DNA of 64,000 bases from JAQBZY01 sp038117205 (GTDB lineage: Bacteria; Pseudomonadota; Alphaproteobacteria; Rhodospirillales; Casp-alpha2). The notes beneath the pieces were generated by a model that saw only the letters and a list, made by a program, of their open reading frames with translations, did not search any database and was not told the origin of the DNA. The stretch covers positions 1 to 64,000 of the forward strand of contig JAYOFL010000003.1 in NCBI GenBank assembly GCA_038117205.1, read 5' to 3'. How positions within the stretch are numbered: the first letter of the stretch is position 1; every line of letters begins with the position of its first letter. This document shows positions 53,248-61,456 of the stretch, one piece after another. Made by a program: the position numbers and the translations under genes.

Positions 53248-53844
53248 TCAGCGGCTGACGAGATAGGCGATGGCGCCGAGAATTGCCGCGCCGGCCACCC
53301 ACCAGATCACGTTGGAGCCGCCGGCCTTCATGGCGCCGGGCGCGGGTTGAGCACTAGGCTCTTCCGCCGTGTCGGAGGCTTGCGGTTCCGCCGGGGCGTC
53401 CTGTCCGCCTTGCACGGCGCGCTCGAAGTTCTCGAAGAATTCCTTGGCGAGCTTCTGCGACGTTCCCTCGATCAGACGGCCGCCGAGTTGCGCCAACTTG
53501 CCGCCGACGTCGGCATCGACCTCGTACTTGAGGATCGTCGCCTGCCCGTCCTCGACCAGCGTCACCGTTGCGCCGCCCTTGGCGAACCCGGCCGCGCCGC
53601 CTTTTCCTTCGCCGGAGATGCGATAGCTTTCCGGCGGATTGAGGTCGCTCAGCGTCACCGCGCCCTTGAACTTCGCCTTCACGGGGCCGACCTTTGCCTG
53701 CACGACGGCGCTCAACTCGGTCTCGGAATCCTTCGTCAATTCCTCGCAACCGGGGATCGACGCCTTCAACACCTCGACATCGTTGAGCGCGGCCCACACC
53801 CGGTCGCGGGGGGCGTCGATGCGGATTTCGTCGGCGAGTTTCAT
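53248..53844 (-). CDS. coxG: CoxG-like SRPBCC protein with C-terminal membrane anchor
   Basis: The 198-residue protein has a CoxG domain (about 1-145: IRIDAPRDRVWAALNDVEVL, SIPGCEELTKDSETEL, LSDLNPPESYRISGEGKGG) followed by a Pro/Ala/Glu-rich linker and a C-terminal helix (VIWWVAGAAILGAIAYLV). CoxG is thought to attach CO dehydrogenase to the membrane or help its assembly. It is divergent from the coxSML genes and heads a minus-strand run. Confidence 0.88.
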   Translation of the reverse strand: MKLADEIRIDAPRDRVWAALNDVEVLKASIPGCEELTKDSETELSAVVQAKVGPVKAKFKGAVTLSDLNPPESYRISGEGKGGAAGFAKGGATVTLVEDGQATILKYEVDADVGGKLAQLGGRLIEGTSQKLAKEFFENFERAVQGGQDAPAEPQASDTAEEPSAQPAPGAMKAGGSNVIWWVAGAAILGAIAYLVSR

Positions 53845-53881
53845 GGTGCTTTTTCCTGCTTTCCAATTCCCGGTGAGGCGT

Positions 53882-53916
53882 TATGGTTCTTGGCAAGATA
53901 CGAGTTTGTAACCATA
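53882..53916. promoter_or_regulatory. Inverted repeat in the divergent coxG-coxS promoter region
   Basis: TATGGTT (53882-53888) and AACCATA (53910-53916) form a perfect 7-bp inverted repeat around 21 bases. TTGGCA followed after 17 bases by CATATC overlaps it and could be a weak promoter toward coxS. Support is structural only. Confidence 0.35.
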
Positions 53917-54046
53917 TCCGATGTAGTGCATGACGACGGCAAACTCCAGCCCCGGCAAGGGGGCCGTATGTCGTTTTCGTGCGCGCGCATGGGGAAATTC
54001 CTGCCGGCGCCTCGCGCCAACAGACGAAATTCGAGGGGAGACAATC

Positions 54047-54514
54047 ATGCCTGCCATCAAGGTTCGCGTGAACGGCCGTGAAACGGCCGCCGATGTCGAC
54101 GAACGAACGCTGCTCGCCACGTTCATCCGCGAGCAACTCGAAATGACCGGAACGCACGTCGGCTGCGACACCAGCCAATGCGGTTCCTGCGTCGTCGAGG
54201 TCGACGGCAAGACGGTGAAGAGCTGCACCATGTTCGCCTGGCAGGCGGACGGCGCCGACATCACCACCATCGAGGGACTGGCCGACGGCGACACGCTGCA
54301 TCCGATGCAGCAGGCGTTCCGCGACCATCACGGTCTGCAGTGCGGTTTCTGCACACCCGGCATGGTGATGACGGCGGTCGCCATCGCCAAGCAGAACCCC
54401 GACCCGAGCGTCGAGGAAATCCGCGCCGCGCTGGAAGGCAACATCTGCCGCTGCACCGGCTACCAGTTCATCGTCGAGGCCGTCCAGGCCGGCGCCAAAG
54501 CGATGCGGGGGTAA
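54047..54514 (+). CDS. coxS: Molybdenum hydroxylase small subunit, two [2Fe-2S] clusters
   Basis: ATG 54047 follows a strong AGGGGAG site; the open frame further upstream lacks homology. The 155-residue protein carries the plant-type ferredoxin motif GCDTSQCGSCVV plus a fourth Cys (KSCTMF) and the second cluster motif CGFCTPGM with CRCTGYQFI. It passes electrons from the molybdenum centre of the large subunit to FAD in the medium subunit. First gene of coxS-coxM-coxL-xdhC-mocA. Confidence 0.93.
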   Translation: MPAIKVRVNGRETAADVDERTLLATFIREQLEMTGTHVGCDTSQCGSCVVEVDGKTVKSCTMFAWQADGADITTIEGLADGDTLHPMQQAFRDHHGLQCGFCTPGMVMTAVAIAKQNPDPSVEEIRAALEGNICRCTGYQFIVEAVQAGAKAMRG

Positions 54515-54518
54515 CGCC

Positions 54519-55316
54519 ATGTACGCATTCGAAGTTCAGAAACCCGCCGATCTCGACACCGCGAAGCGCGACTTCGAGAGCGCCGACGACGGCCAGTACC
54601 TGGCCGGCGGCCAGACCCTGATCCCGGTGCTCAAGCAGCGCCTCGCCATGCCCTCCACCCTGATCCCGCTCGACGGCATCGCCGACATCGCCGGAATTTC
54701 CGTCGAGGGCGACAGCATCACGGTCGGCGCCATGACCCGGCACGCCGCCGTCGCCGCCGACAAGGACATCGCCAAGGCGATCCCGGCTCTCTCCAAGCTG
54801 GCCGGCGGCATCGGCGATCCGCACGTGCGCAACCGCGGCACCATCGGCGGCTCGCTCGCCAACAACGACCCGGCGGCGGACTATCCGGCCGCCGTGCTGG
54901 GGCTCGGCGCCACGGTCGTCACCGACCGGCGCGAGATCGAGGCCGACAATTTCTTCAAGGGCATGTTCGAAACGGCGTTGCAGCCGGGCGAAATCATCAC
55001 CGCCGTCCGCTTTCCAATCCCGGAATGCGCCGGTTACGTCAAGCTCCCGAACCCGGCGACCCGCTATGCGCTGGTCGGCGTCATGGTCAGCCGCTCGGGT
55101 TCCAAGGTCCGCGTCGCCGTCACCGGCGCCGCGCCCTCGGTCTTCCGCGCCACCGACATGGAAGCGGCGCTGACGATGAATTTCAGCCCGGACGCCATCT
55201 CCGGCACCGAAGTGCCGGCGGACGGCCTCAATAGCGATATGCATGCGAGCCGCGACTACCGCGCGCACCTGGTGGGCGTTCTCGCCCGCCGTGCGGTCGC
55301 CGAAGCGCTGGCCTGA
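54519..55316 (+). CDS. coxM: Molybdenum hydroxylase medium subunit, FAD-binding
   Basis: The 265-residue protein has the CoxM/FAD-binding-5 features LAGGQTLIPVLKQRLAMPS near residue 28, RNRGTIGGSLANNDPAADYP near 105 (FAD diphosphate contacts) and a C-terminal CO-dehydrogenase flavoprotein domain. It transfers electrons from the iron-sulfur subunit to the membrane chain. It starts 5 bases after coxS. Confidence 0.92.
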   Translation: MYAFEVQKPADLDTAKRDFESADDGQYLAGGQTLIPVLKQRLAMPSTLIPLDGIADIAGISVEGDSITVGAMTRHAAVAADKDIAKAIPALSKLAGGIGDPHVRNRGTIGGSLANNDPAADYPAAVLGLGATVVTDRREIEADNFFKGMFETALQPGEIITAVRFPIPECAGYVKLPNPATRYALVGVMVSRSGSKVRVAVTGAAPSVFRATDMEAALTMNFSPDAISGTEVPADGLNSDMHASRDYRAHLVGVLARRAVAEALA

Positions 55317-55335
55317 GCACGGGGAGACAAGACCC

Positions 55336-57681
55336 ATGGATACGACACCGCACAAGAACCGCATCGGCGAAGCCGTTCGCCGCGTCGAGGACATCCGCTT
55401 CCTGACCGGCAAGGGCCGCTACGTCGACGACGTGAAGCTGCCGAACATGGTCTATGCCGCGATGGTGCGCTCGCCGCACGCGCATGCCGACGTCAAGTCG
55501 ATCGACGCCTCGGCGGCGTTGGAGATCGACGGCGTTCTCGCCGTTTTCACCGGCGCCGACTGGAAAGCGGCCGGCTACGGGCCGATCCCGACCAAGTCGG
55601 CTGTGAAGACGTTCAAGGACGGCTCGCCCCTGAAGGAGCCGCCGCACCACGCGATGGCCATCGACCGGGTCCGCCATGCCGGTGAAGTCGTCGCCGTCGT
55701 CGTTGCCGAGACCCGCGAGATCGCCAGGGAAGCGACCGAGGCCGTCGAAGTCGATTACGCACCGCTGCCGGCCGTCATCGGCATCAAGGCGGCGCTGGCG
55801 CCCGACGCGCCGCAGATCTGGGACATCGCGCCCGGCAACCTCTGTCTCGACTTCGAGCTCGGCAACGAGGAAGCACAGAAGAAGGCGTTCGCGGCGGCCG
55901 ACCACGTCGTCACGCTGGAGATGGTCAACAACCGCGTCACCGCCGTGCCGATCGAGCCGCGCGGCGCGGTCGCCAGTTACGACAAGGCGTCCGACAGCTA
56001 CACGCTGTGGAACGCCTCGCAGAACATCCACGCCAACCGCGACACCATCGCGGAGGCCTGCCTGAAGATCGAAAAATCCAAGCTGCATCACATCGCGCCG
56101 GACGTCGGCGGCGGTTTCGGCGCCAAGAACGGCGTCTATCCGGAGCCGATCCTCGTCTGCCACGCCTCCAAGCTGGTGGGCCGGCCGGTGAAGTGGATCA
56201 ACGACCGGGGCGAGAGCTTCCTGTCCGACACGCACGGCCGCGATCAGATTTCGACGGTGTCGCTGGCGCTCGACAAGGACGGCACGTTCCGCGCGCTACG
56301 TACCGAGACGCTGGGCGAGCTCGGCGCCTACTGCGCCACCGTCGGCCCGTTCACGCCGACCGGCGGCTCGGCCCGTACCCAGGGCGGCCCCTACAAGTTC
56401 GACGCCATCTTCTACACGGCGAAGGCGGTGTTCACGAACACGGCGCTCTTGGATCCCTACCGCGGCGCCGGCCGTCCGGAAGCGTCCTACCAGATGGACC
56501 GGATCATCGACTACGCCGCCGCCAACCTCGGCATGGACCCGCAGGAACTGCGCCGCAAGAACCTAGTGCCGCGCGACATGCTGCCGATGAAGACGCCGAT
56601 GGGGCTCGACGTCGACAGCGGCGATTTCCCCGAGGTCTACAAGCGGCTGATCGCCATGACCGACCGCGGCGGCTACGAGAAGCGCGTCAAGGAAAGCGCC
56701 GCCAAGGGCCTGAAGCGCGGCTTCGGCGTCAGCGCCTATCTGGAATGCACCGGCGGCGGCCCCAAGGAACACGCCGTCGTCGAATTCAAGGACAACGGCA
56801 AGGTCACGCTCGCCGTCGGCAGTCACTCGACGGGCATGGGTCACGAGACCTCGTTCGCGCAGGTGCTGGCCGGCCATCTCGGCATCGGCATGGAGGACGT
56901 CGAGTTCCGTCAGGCCGACACCGACGCGACGCCGATCGGCGGCGGTCACGGCGGCTCGCGCGGCATGGAGGTCGGCGGCAGCGCCGTCCTGCAGACGGCC
57001 CGCGCCGTCGTCGCCAAGGGCAAGGAAATCGCGGCGCACCTGTTCGAGACCAGCGCCGACAAGATCGAGTTCGAGGACGGATCGTTCTTCGAGCCCGGCA
57101 CCAACCACACCATCACGATCCGCGACGTGATCGACGCGTCGAACGACCCGGACAAGCTACCGGACGGTCTGCAGCCGGGCTGCCTGAACATCGGCACCAC
57201 GTTCGAGCGCGGCATCATCTCGATCCCGAACGGCGCGCACGCCGGCGAGGTCGAGGTCGATCCGGAAACCGGCGTCGTCAAGCTGGTCTCGTATTGGGTG
57301 GTCGACGACTTCGGCACCATCGTCAACCCGCTGCTGGCGGACGGTCAGGTCATGGGCGGCGTCGCCCAGGGCGTCGGCCAGGCGCTGATGGAAGAGATCG
57401 TCTACGACGAGAACGGTCAATTGCTGACAGGCTCGCTGATGGACTACGCCATGCCGCGCGCCGACGACATCCCGACCATGCACCTCGCCTTCTACGAGGG
57501 CGCGCCGACGGCGAAGAACCTCTTGGGCGTCAAGGGCGCGGGCGAAGCCGGCTGCGTCGGCGCACCGCCGGTCGTCGTCAACGCGGTTTGCGACGCGCTC
57601 AAGGAATATGGCGTGAAGCACATCGACATGCCGTTGACGCCGGAGAAGGTCTGGCGGGCCATTCGCGCGGCAGGCGCCTGA
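55336..57681 (+). CDS. coxL: Molybdenum hydroxylase large subunit, CoxL form II-like
   Basis: The 781-residue protein is a full-length xanthine-dehydrogenase/CO-dehydrogenase catalytic subunit (IGEAVRRVEDIRFLTGKGRY; DVGGGFGAKNGVYPEPILVC; late GVKGAGEAGCVGAPPVVVNA with the catalytic Glu). At the active-site loop, residues 374-380 read PYRGAGR. True aerobic CO dehydrogenase (form I) has AYRCSFR with the copper-bound cysteine; form II has AYRGAGR. This enzyme therefore lacks that cysteine and is form II-like with Pro for Ala. Its substrate is likely an aldehyde or aromatic heterocycle, not proven to be CO. Confidence 0.92.
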   Translation: MDTTPHKNRIGEAVRRVEDIRFLTGKGRYVDDVKLPNMVYAAMVRSPHAHADVKSIDASAALEIDGVLAVFTGADWKAAGYGPIPTKSAVKTFKDGSPLKEPPHHAMAIDRVRHAGEVVAVVVAETREIAREATEAVEVDYAPLPAVIGIKAALAPDAPQIWDIAPGNLCLDFELGNEEAQKKAFAAADHVVTLEMVNNRVTAVPIEPRGAVASYDKASDSYTLWNASQNIHANRDTIAEACLKIEKSKLHHIAPDVGGGFGAKNGVYPEPILVCHASKLVGRPVKWINDRGESFLSDTHGRDQISTVSLALDKDGTFRALRTETLGELGAYCATVGPFTPTGGSARTQGGPYKFDAIFYTAKAVFTNTALLDPYRGAGRPEASYQMDRIIDYAAANLGMDPQELRRKNLVPRDMLPMKTPMGLDVDSGDFPEVYKRLIAMTDRGGYEKRVKESAAKGLKRGFGVSAYLECTGGGPKEHAVVEFKDNGKVTLAVGSHSTGMGHETSFAQVLAGHLGIGMEDVEFRQADTDATPIGGGHGGSRGMEVGGSAVLQTARAVVAKGKEIAAHLFETSADKIEFEDGSFFEPGTNHTITIRDVIDASNDPDKLPDGLQPGCLNIGTTFERGIISIPNGAHAGEVEVDPETGVVKLVSYWVVDDFGTIVNPLLADGQVMGGVAQGVGQALMEEIVYDENGQLLTGSLMDYAMPRADDIPTMHLAFYEGAPTAKNLLGVKGAGEAGCVGAPPVVVNAVCDALKEYGVKHIDMPLTPEKVWRAIRAAGA

Positions 57682-57691
57682 GGCGGCATCC

Positions 57692-58633
57692 GTGCGCGGG
57701 CGTTTCGCCGAGAACGTCTTACCCGATCTGGTCCGCTGGCGGACCGGCGGCAAGAAGTCGGCGCTGCTGACGCTCTATAACGTCGAGCCGACCGGGCCAC
57801 GCCCGGCCGGCAGCCAGATGGCCGTGTCGGAAGCCGGCGACTTCGTCGGCTTCCTGTCCGGCGGCTGCGTCGAAGGCGCGCTGGTCGAGGAAACCCGCGC
57901 CGCCATGGCGGACGGCAAGAACCGCCGCATCCGCTACGGCGTCAACTCCCCCTATTTCGACATCGAACTGCCGTGCGGCAGCGCCATCGACATCCACATC
58001 GACGTCGGCTTCGCCGACAAGGACGCGGGCAGCATCCTGGACGCGATGGCGGCGCGGACGCCGGTCCGGCTGGTCAGCGACATGGCGACCGGCGCCAACG
58101 CCATATTGCCGGCGGCGGATGCGACGGAACGGCCACAACTGAAACTCGACGGCGATACGTTCGACCGCCTGTACCGGCCGACGCCCCGGCTCGTCGTCGC
58201 CGGCAAGGGACCGGCGGTCGTCGCCGCCGCCGAGATCGCCAAATCGGCCGGGCTCGAGGTGCTGGCCGTGACGACGGAGGACGACACGGCCGCCGCCGCC
58301 GCCGAGCACGGCGCGGCGACGCGCAAGGTTCTCGATCCGGCGGCGCTCGACGCCTGGACCGCCGTGACGACGCTGTTTCACGAGCACGAGCTGGAAAACC
58401 CGGTGCTGACGGCGGCGATGAAGTCGCCGGCCTTCTACATCGGCGCGCTCGGCAGCCGGAAGACGCAGGCGGAGCGTGTGGTGCGGTTGATCGACGAGGG
58501 CTGGCCTGAAGCGGACGTGAAGCGCATCCACGGTCCCGCCGGGCTCGACATCGGGTCCCGCAACCCGCCGGAAATCGCCATCTCGCTCATCGCGCAAATC
58601 CTCAAGGTCTATCGCGACCGGTATCCGACATGA
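57692..58633 (+). CDS. xdhC: XdhC-family molybdenum cofactor sulfuration/insertion protein
   Basis: A GTG start yields 313 residues with the XdhC/CoxI N-terminal domain (SQMAVSEAGDFVGFLSGGCV, the conserved SGGCVE) and a C-terminal Rossmann domain (RLVVAGKGPAVVAAAEIAKS; FYIGALGSRKTQAERVVRLI; GPAGLDIGSRNPPEIAISLI). XdhC binds molybdenum cofactor, promotes its sulfuration and loads it into the hydroxylase. It is 10 bases after coxL and overlaps mocA. Confidence 0.9.
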   Translation: MRGRFAENVLPDLVRWRTGGKKSALLTLYNVEPTGPRPAGSQMAVSEAGDFVGFLSGGCVEGALVEETRAAMADGKNRRIRYGVNSPYFDIELPCGSAIDIHIDVGFADKDAGSILDAMAARTPVRLVSDMATGANAILPAADATERPQLKLDGDTFDRLYRPTPRLVVAGKGPAVVAAAEIAKSAGLEVLAVTTEDDTAAAAAEHGAATRKVLDPAALDAWTAVTTLFHEHELENPVLTAAMKSPAFYIGALGSRKTQAERVVRLIDEGWPEADVKRIHGPAGLDIGSRNPPEIAISLIAQILKVYRDRYPT

Positions 58634-59223
58634 TCGACGCCAAGGACGTTGCCGTCGTCGTTCTGGCGGCGGGGGCCTCCACCCGGTTCGGAGAAAACGA
58701 CAAGCTGACGCATCCCGTCGACGGTAAGGCGATGGTGCGCCATGCCGTCGAGGCGGCGCGGGCGGCCGGCGCGGGCGAGATCGTCGTCGTCACCGGGCCT
58801 TCGGACGCCGCCGTTCGAGTGGCCCTCGACGGTCTCGACGTCCGGCTGGTCAGGAACGGTTCCGCCGCCGACGGCATGGGAACCTCGATCGCCTGCGGCG
58901 CCAACGCCGTCGGCGACAGCGCTGGCGCCATTCTGGTGATGCTGGGCGACATGCCCTACGTGCGGGCGGCGACGCTCGGCGCACTCTTCGCCGCCTTCGA
59001 CCCGAAGGGCGGCAAGGATATTGTCGCCCCCGTGCACGACGGCCGGCGCGGCCACCCGGTGTTGTTCGGCAAGCGGCATTTCACGGCGCTCTGGGCCCTT
59101 TCCGGCGACAACGGCGCGAGGAGTGTCCTCACGGCAAGGCCGGAGCGGGTGAAGACGGTCCCCGTCGACGATCCGGGCGTCCACCGCGATATCGACACGC
59201 CGGGCGATCTTCCGTCCGCCTGA
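58630..59223 (+). CDS. mocA: MocA-like molybdenum cofactor cytidylyltransferase
   Basis: The 197-residue NTP-transferase has VVVLAAGASTRFGENDKLTH at the start (nucleotide loop), VTGPSDAAVRVAL, MLGDMPYVRAATLGALF and RRGHPVLFGKRHF. MocA attaches CMP to molybdopterin to form MCD, the cofactor of coxL-type enzymes. ATGA overlap with xdhC indicates coupling. It ends the cox operon, tail-to-tail with the exporter gene. Confidence 0.88.
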   Translation: MIDAKDVAVVVLAAGASTRFGENDKLTHPVDGKAMVRHAVEAARAAGAGEIVVVTGPSDAAVRVALDGLDVRLVRNGSAADGMGTSIACGANAVGDSAGAILVMLGDMPYVRAATLGALFAAFDPKGGKDIVAPVHDGRRGHPVLFGKRHFTALWALSGDNGARSVLTARPERVKTVPVDDPGVHRDIDTPGDLPSA

Positions 59224-59227
59224 TCCC

Positions 59228-60379
59228 TCAGAGCCCCGCCAGCCGGAACCCGTAGGCGACGATTACCGCCGGCACGGCGCTGTAGAGCGTCGCCAGCAGC
59301 GCCGCCTTCGGCGCCTTGGCGATGGCCGGGAACAACGCGTCGCCGTCATTGGCGATGGAGTTGCCGATCTGCGCCGAGAACGGCAACACACCGCTGACAT
59401 GCAGCGACGCTACCAGGATCTGCGGGCCGCAACCGGGGATAGCCGCCAGCGCGATGGCGATCAGCGGCAGCGCCCAGCCGGCGTTCGAGACCAGGCCTTC
59501 CAAGCGGAAGCCGAAAGCCACCGAGACGACCTCGTAGCCGACCAGCGCGAACAGCGACCAGGCGAGGACGAAGTTGGTGCCGATGGCGATCTTGCTGAGC
59601 GGTTGCGGCTCGCCGGCTTCGCCGCGGCAATCGTCCATGTCGCCGTCCATGATCCACATGACGGCCCCCAACGTGACGCCGACGACGGCGATGGCGTCGA
59701 TGGCGGCGGCGAGCGCGCCCGTGGGTTCCACGTTGGCGAGCGAGAGCGGCACGCCGACGACGGCTGCCGGGATCATCAGGGCGAGCCAGACGCGATCCTG
59801 GGCGCGGACGCGCGCGGAACCGGCGGCGACGGCGGCCCGCTCCCCGACGCGCGGACGCGGCCGCATGAAGTCCGGGCCGTGCACCGCGTCGATCAAATAG
59901 CCGGTCGGCAGGGCGACGGCGAAGGAAATACCGACGACCGCGAGCCCGCTCATCGGCGCCGCCGACAACAACAAGAAGACGGCGTCGCCACCGGTCGCGA
60001 TCAGGGTCGCCACCAGGGCGCCGAAGCTGACCTGGCCGCGCGTGAAGTAGGTGACGGCGACGATGGCGCCGCCGCAGCCCGGAAAGGCACCCAGCGCCGC
60101 GCCGAGCGGCACCTGCCAGCGCGGATTGCGGGCGATGCCGGCGCCGATGTCGGTGCCCATCAGCCGTTCGACGCCCAGCACCAGCGACAGCGTGGCGGCG
60201 ACGAATATGGCAAGCTCGCTGTAAGCGCCAAGCGCCGCCTCGGACGACGGTCCGGCCGCGCCCGGCACCGCCAGGACGGCGGCCAAAAGGGCCAGCAGCC
60301 CGGCGGCGCGGAGGATACGCGCCGGGTCCGATTGCGGCAGGCTCAGGGTCGTCTGAACGCTATGCACCAGGGCGGTCAT
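59228..60379 (-). CDS. Putative 10TM heavy-metal/manganese exporter family protein
   Basis: ATG 60379 has AGAGGTGAG just upstream; starts before it are less likely. The 383-residue protein has about ten membrane helices in two repeats that share a motif: GAFPGCGGAIVAVTYF with TLIATGGDAVF, and AAIPGCGPQILVASLH with SIANDGDALF. This doubled PGCG...GDA pattern fits the putative 10TM heavy-metal exporter (ArsP_2 / putative manganese transporter) family; the cysteines may contact metal. It is divergent from oxyR, suggesting induction by peroxide and a role in metal homeostasis under oxidative stress (inference). Confidence 0.72.
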   Translation of the reverse strand: MTALVHSVQTTLSLPQSDPARILRAAGLLALLAAVLAVPGAAGPSSEAALGAYSELAIFVAATLSLVLGVERLMGTDIGAGIARNPRWQVPLGAALGAFPGCGGAIVAVTYFTRGQVSFGALVATLIATGGDAVFLLLSAAPMSGLAVVGISFAVALPTGYLIDAVHGPDFMRPRPRVGERAAVAAGSARVRAQDRVWLALMIPAAVVGVPLSLANVEPTGALAAAIDAIAVVGVTLGAVMWIMDGDMDDCRGEAGEPQPLSKIAIGTNFVLAWSLFALVGYEVVSVAFGFRLEGLVSNAGWALPLIAIALAAIPGCGPQILVASLHVSGVLPFSAQIGNSIANDGDALFPAIAKAPKAALLATLYSAVPAVIVAYGFRLAGL

Positions 60380-60420
60380 GGTCTCACCTCTTTCCTCGGC
60401 CAATACATAGGGTCGGCCGC

Positions 60421-60455
60421 TCAATTATGCAATTAATAATTATTAGCATAATTGA
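60421..60455. promoter_or_regulatory. Long inverted repeat between exporter gene and oxyR
   Basis: TCAATTATGC (60421-60430) and GCATAATTGA (60446-60455) form a perfect 10-bp inverted repeat with a 15-base AT-only centre. It lies 42 bases upstream of the exporter start codon and 88 bases from oxyR. The dyad fits a LysR-type operator and is a natural OxyR binding candidate. Confidence 0.6.
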
Positions 60456-60542
60456 CAGCATCATATTACCGAGCCCCAATTCGTCCGTGAAATTGATTGT
60501 TTCGACCGATATGATCGTTATCGGTGATTAATAGGTGAACCC

Positions 60543-61448
60543 ATGAATCTCCGCGATCTCCGCTACATCGTCGCCGTCGCCGACGAGGGTCATTTCGGCC
60601 GCGCCGCCGACATCTGCTGCGTCGGGCAGCCGGCGCTGAGCGGCCAGATCAAGAAGCTGGAAGACTATCTGGGCGTCCAGATCTTCGAGCGCACCAACCG
60701 CCGCGTCGCCGTGACGCCGGTCGGCGAGACCATCGCCGCCAAGGCCCGGCAGCTTCTCGTCATCGCCGACGACATCGAGGCGACGGCGCGCGCCTTCGCC
60801 GATCCGTTCGCCGGCCCGCTGCGGCTCGGCCTCATTCCGACCATCGGCCCGTTCCTGCTGCCGCTGGTGATGAAAGCCATCCGCAAGGCGCTGCCGAAGG
60901 TCGACCTGATCATCGTCGAGGACCTGACGGAACACCTGGAACGGCAACTGGCGGAGGGTGGCGTCGATGCCGCCATCACGGCGACGCCGCCCGGCATCGC
61001 CGGCGTCGCGGAAATTCCGCTCTACGACGAACCGTTTTGGGTCGCGCTGCCACCGGGGCACGCCCTCGAAAGCCAGAAGGCCGTCGATGTCGGCCGCATC
61101 GACCCGGCGCTGCTGCTGCTGCTGACGGACGGACATTGTCTGCGCGACCAGGTAGTGTCCGCCTGCCGCATCAAGGACGCGGGCGGCACCGCCGACACCC
61201 GCGCCACCAGCCTGGAAACGGTCGTCGGCCTCGTCGCCGCCGGCGAGGGCGTGACGCTGCTCCCGGCCCTCGCCCTCGAACAGGGCGGCCGGCGCCGGCC
61301 GGGTCTCGTCATCCGCCCGACCAAATCGACGGTCGGACGCGACGTGAAGCTGATATTCCGGGCCGGTTATCCGCGCCGCGCCGTCCTCGACCGGCTGGCC
61401 GAGGTCATCCGCGGACGATTGCCCGATAGCGTCGAGAAAACGGCTTAG
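60543..61448 (+). CDS. oxyR: LysR-family peroxide sensor OxyR
   Basis: The 301-residue protein has an N-terminal helix-turn-helix (DEGHFGRAADICCVGQPALS) and a sensor domain with TDGHCLRDQVVSACRIKDAG. The two cysteines fall at residues 199 and 208, the same numbers and spacing as the redox pair of E. coli OxyR. Threonine and histidine near Cys199 are also present. It activates peroxide defence genes after disulfide formation. No catalase or peroxidase gene is in the window; the divergent exporter gene is the probable local target. A further pair of cysteines at DICCVG is unusual. Confidence 0.92.
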   Translation: MNLRDLRYIVAVADEGHFGRAADICCVGQPALSGQIKKLEDYLGVQIFERTNRRVAVTPVGETIAAKARQLLVIADDIEATARAFADPFAGPLRLGLIPTIGPFLLPLVMKAIRKALPKVDLIIVEDLTEHLERQLAEGGVDAAITATPPGIAGVAEIPLYDEPFWVALPPGHALESQKAVDVGRIDPALLLLLTDGHCLRDQVVSACRIKDAGGTADTRATSLETVVGLVAAGEGVTLLPALALEQGGRRRPGLVIRPTKSTVGRDVKLIFRAGYPRRAVLDRLAEVIRGRLPDSVEKTA

Positions 61449-61456
61449 GTCCGAGC

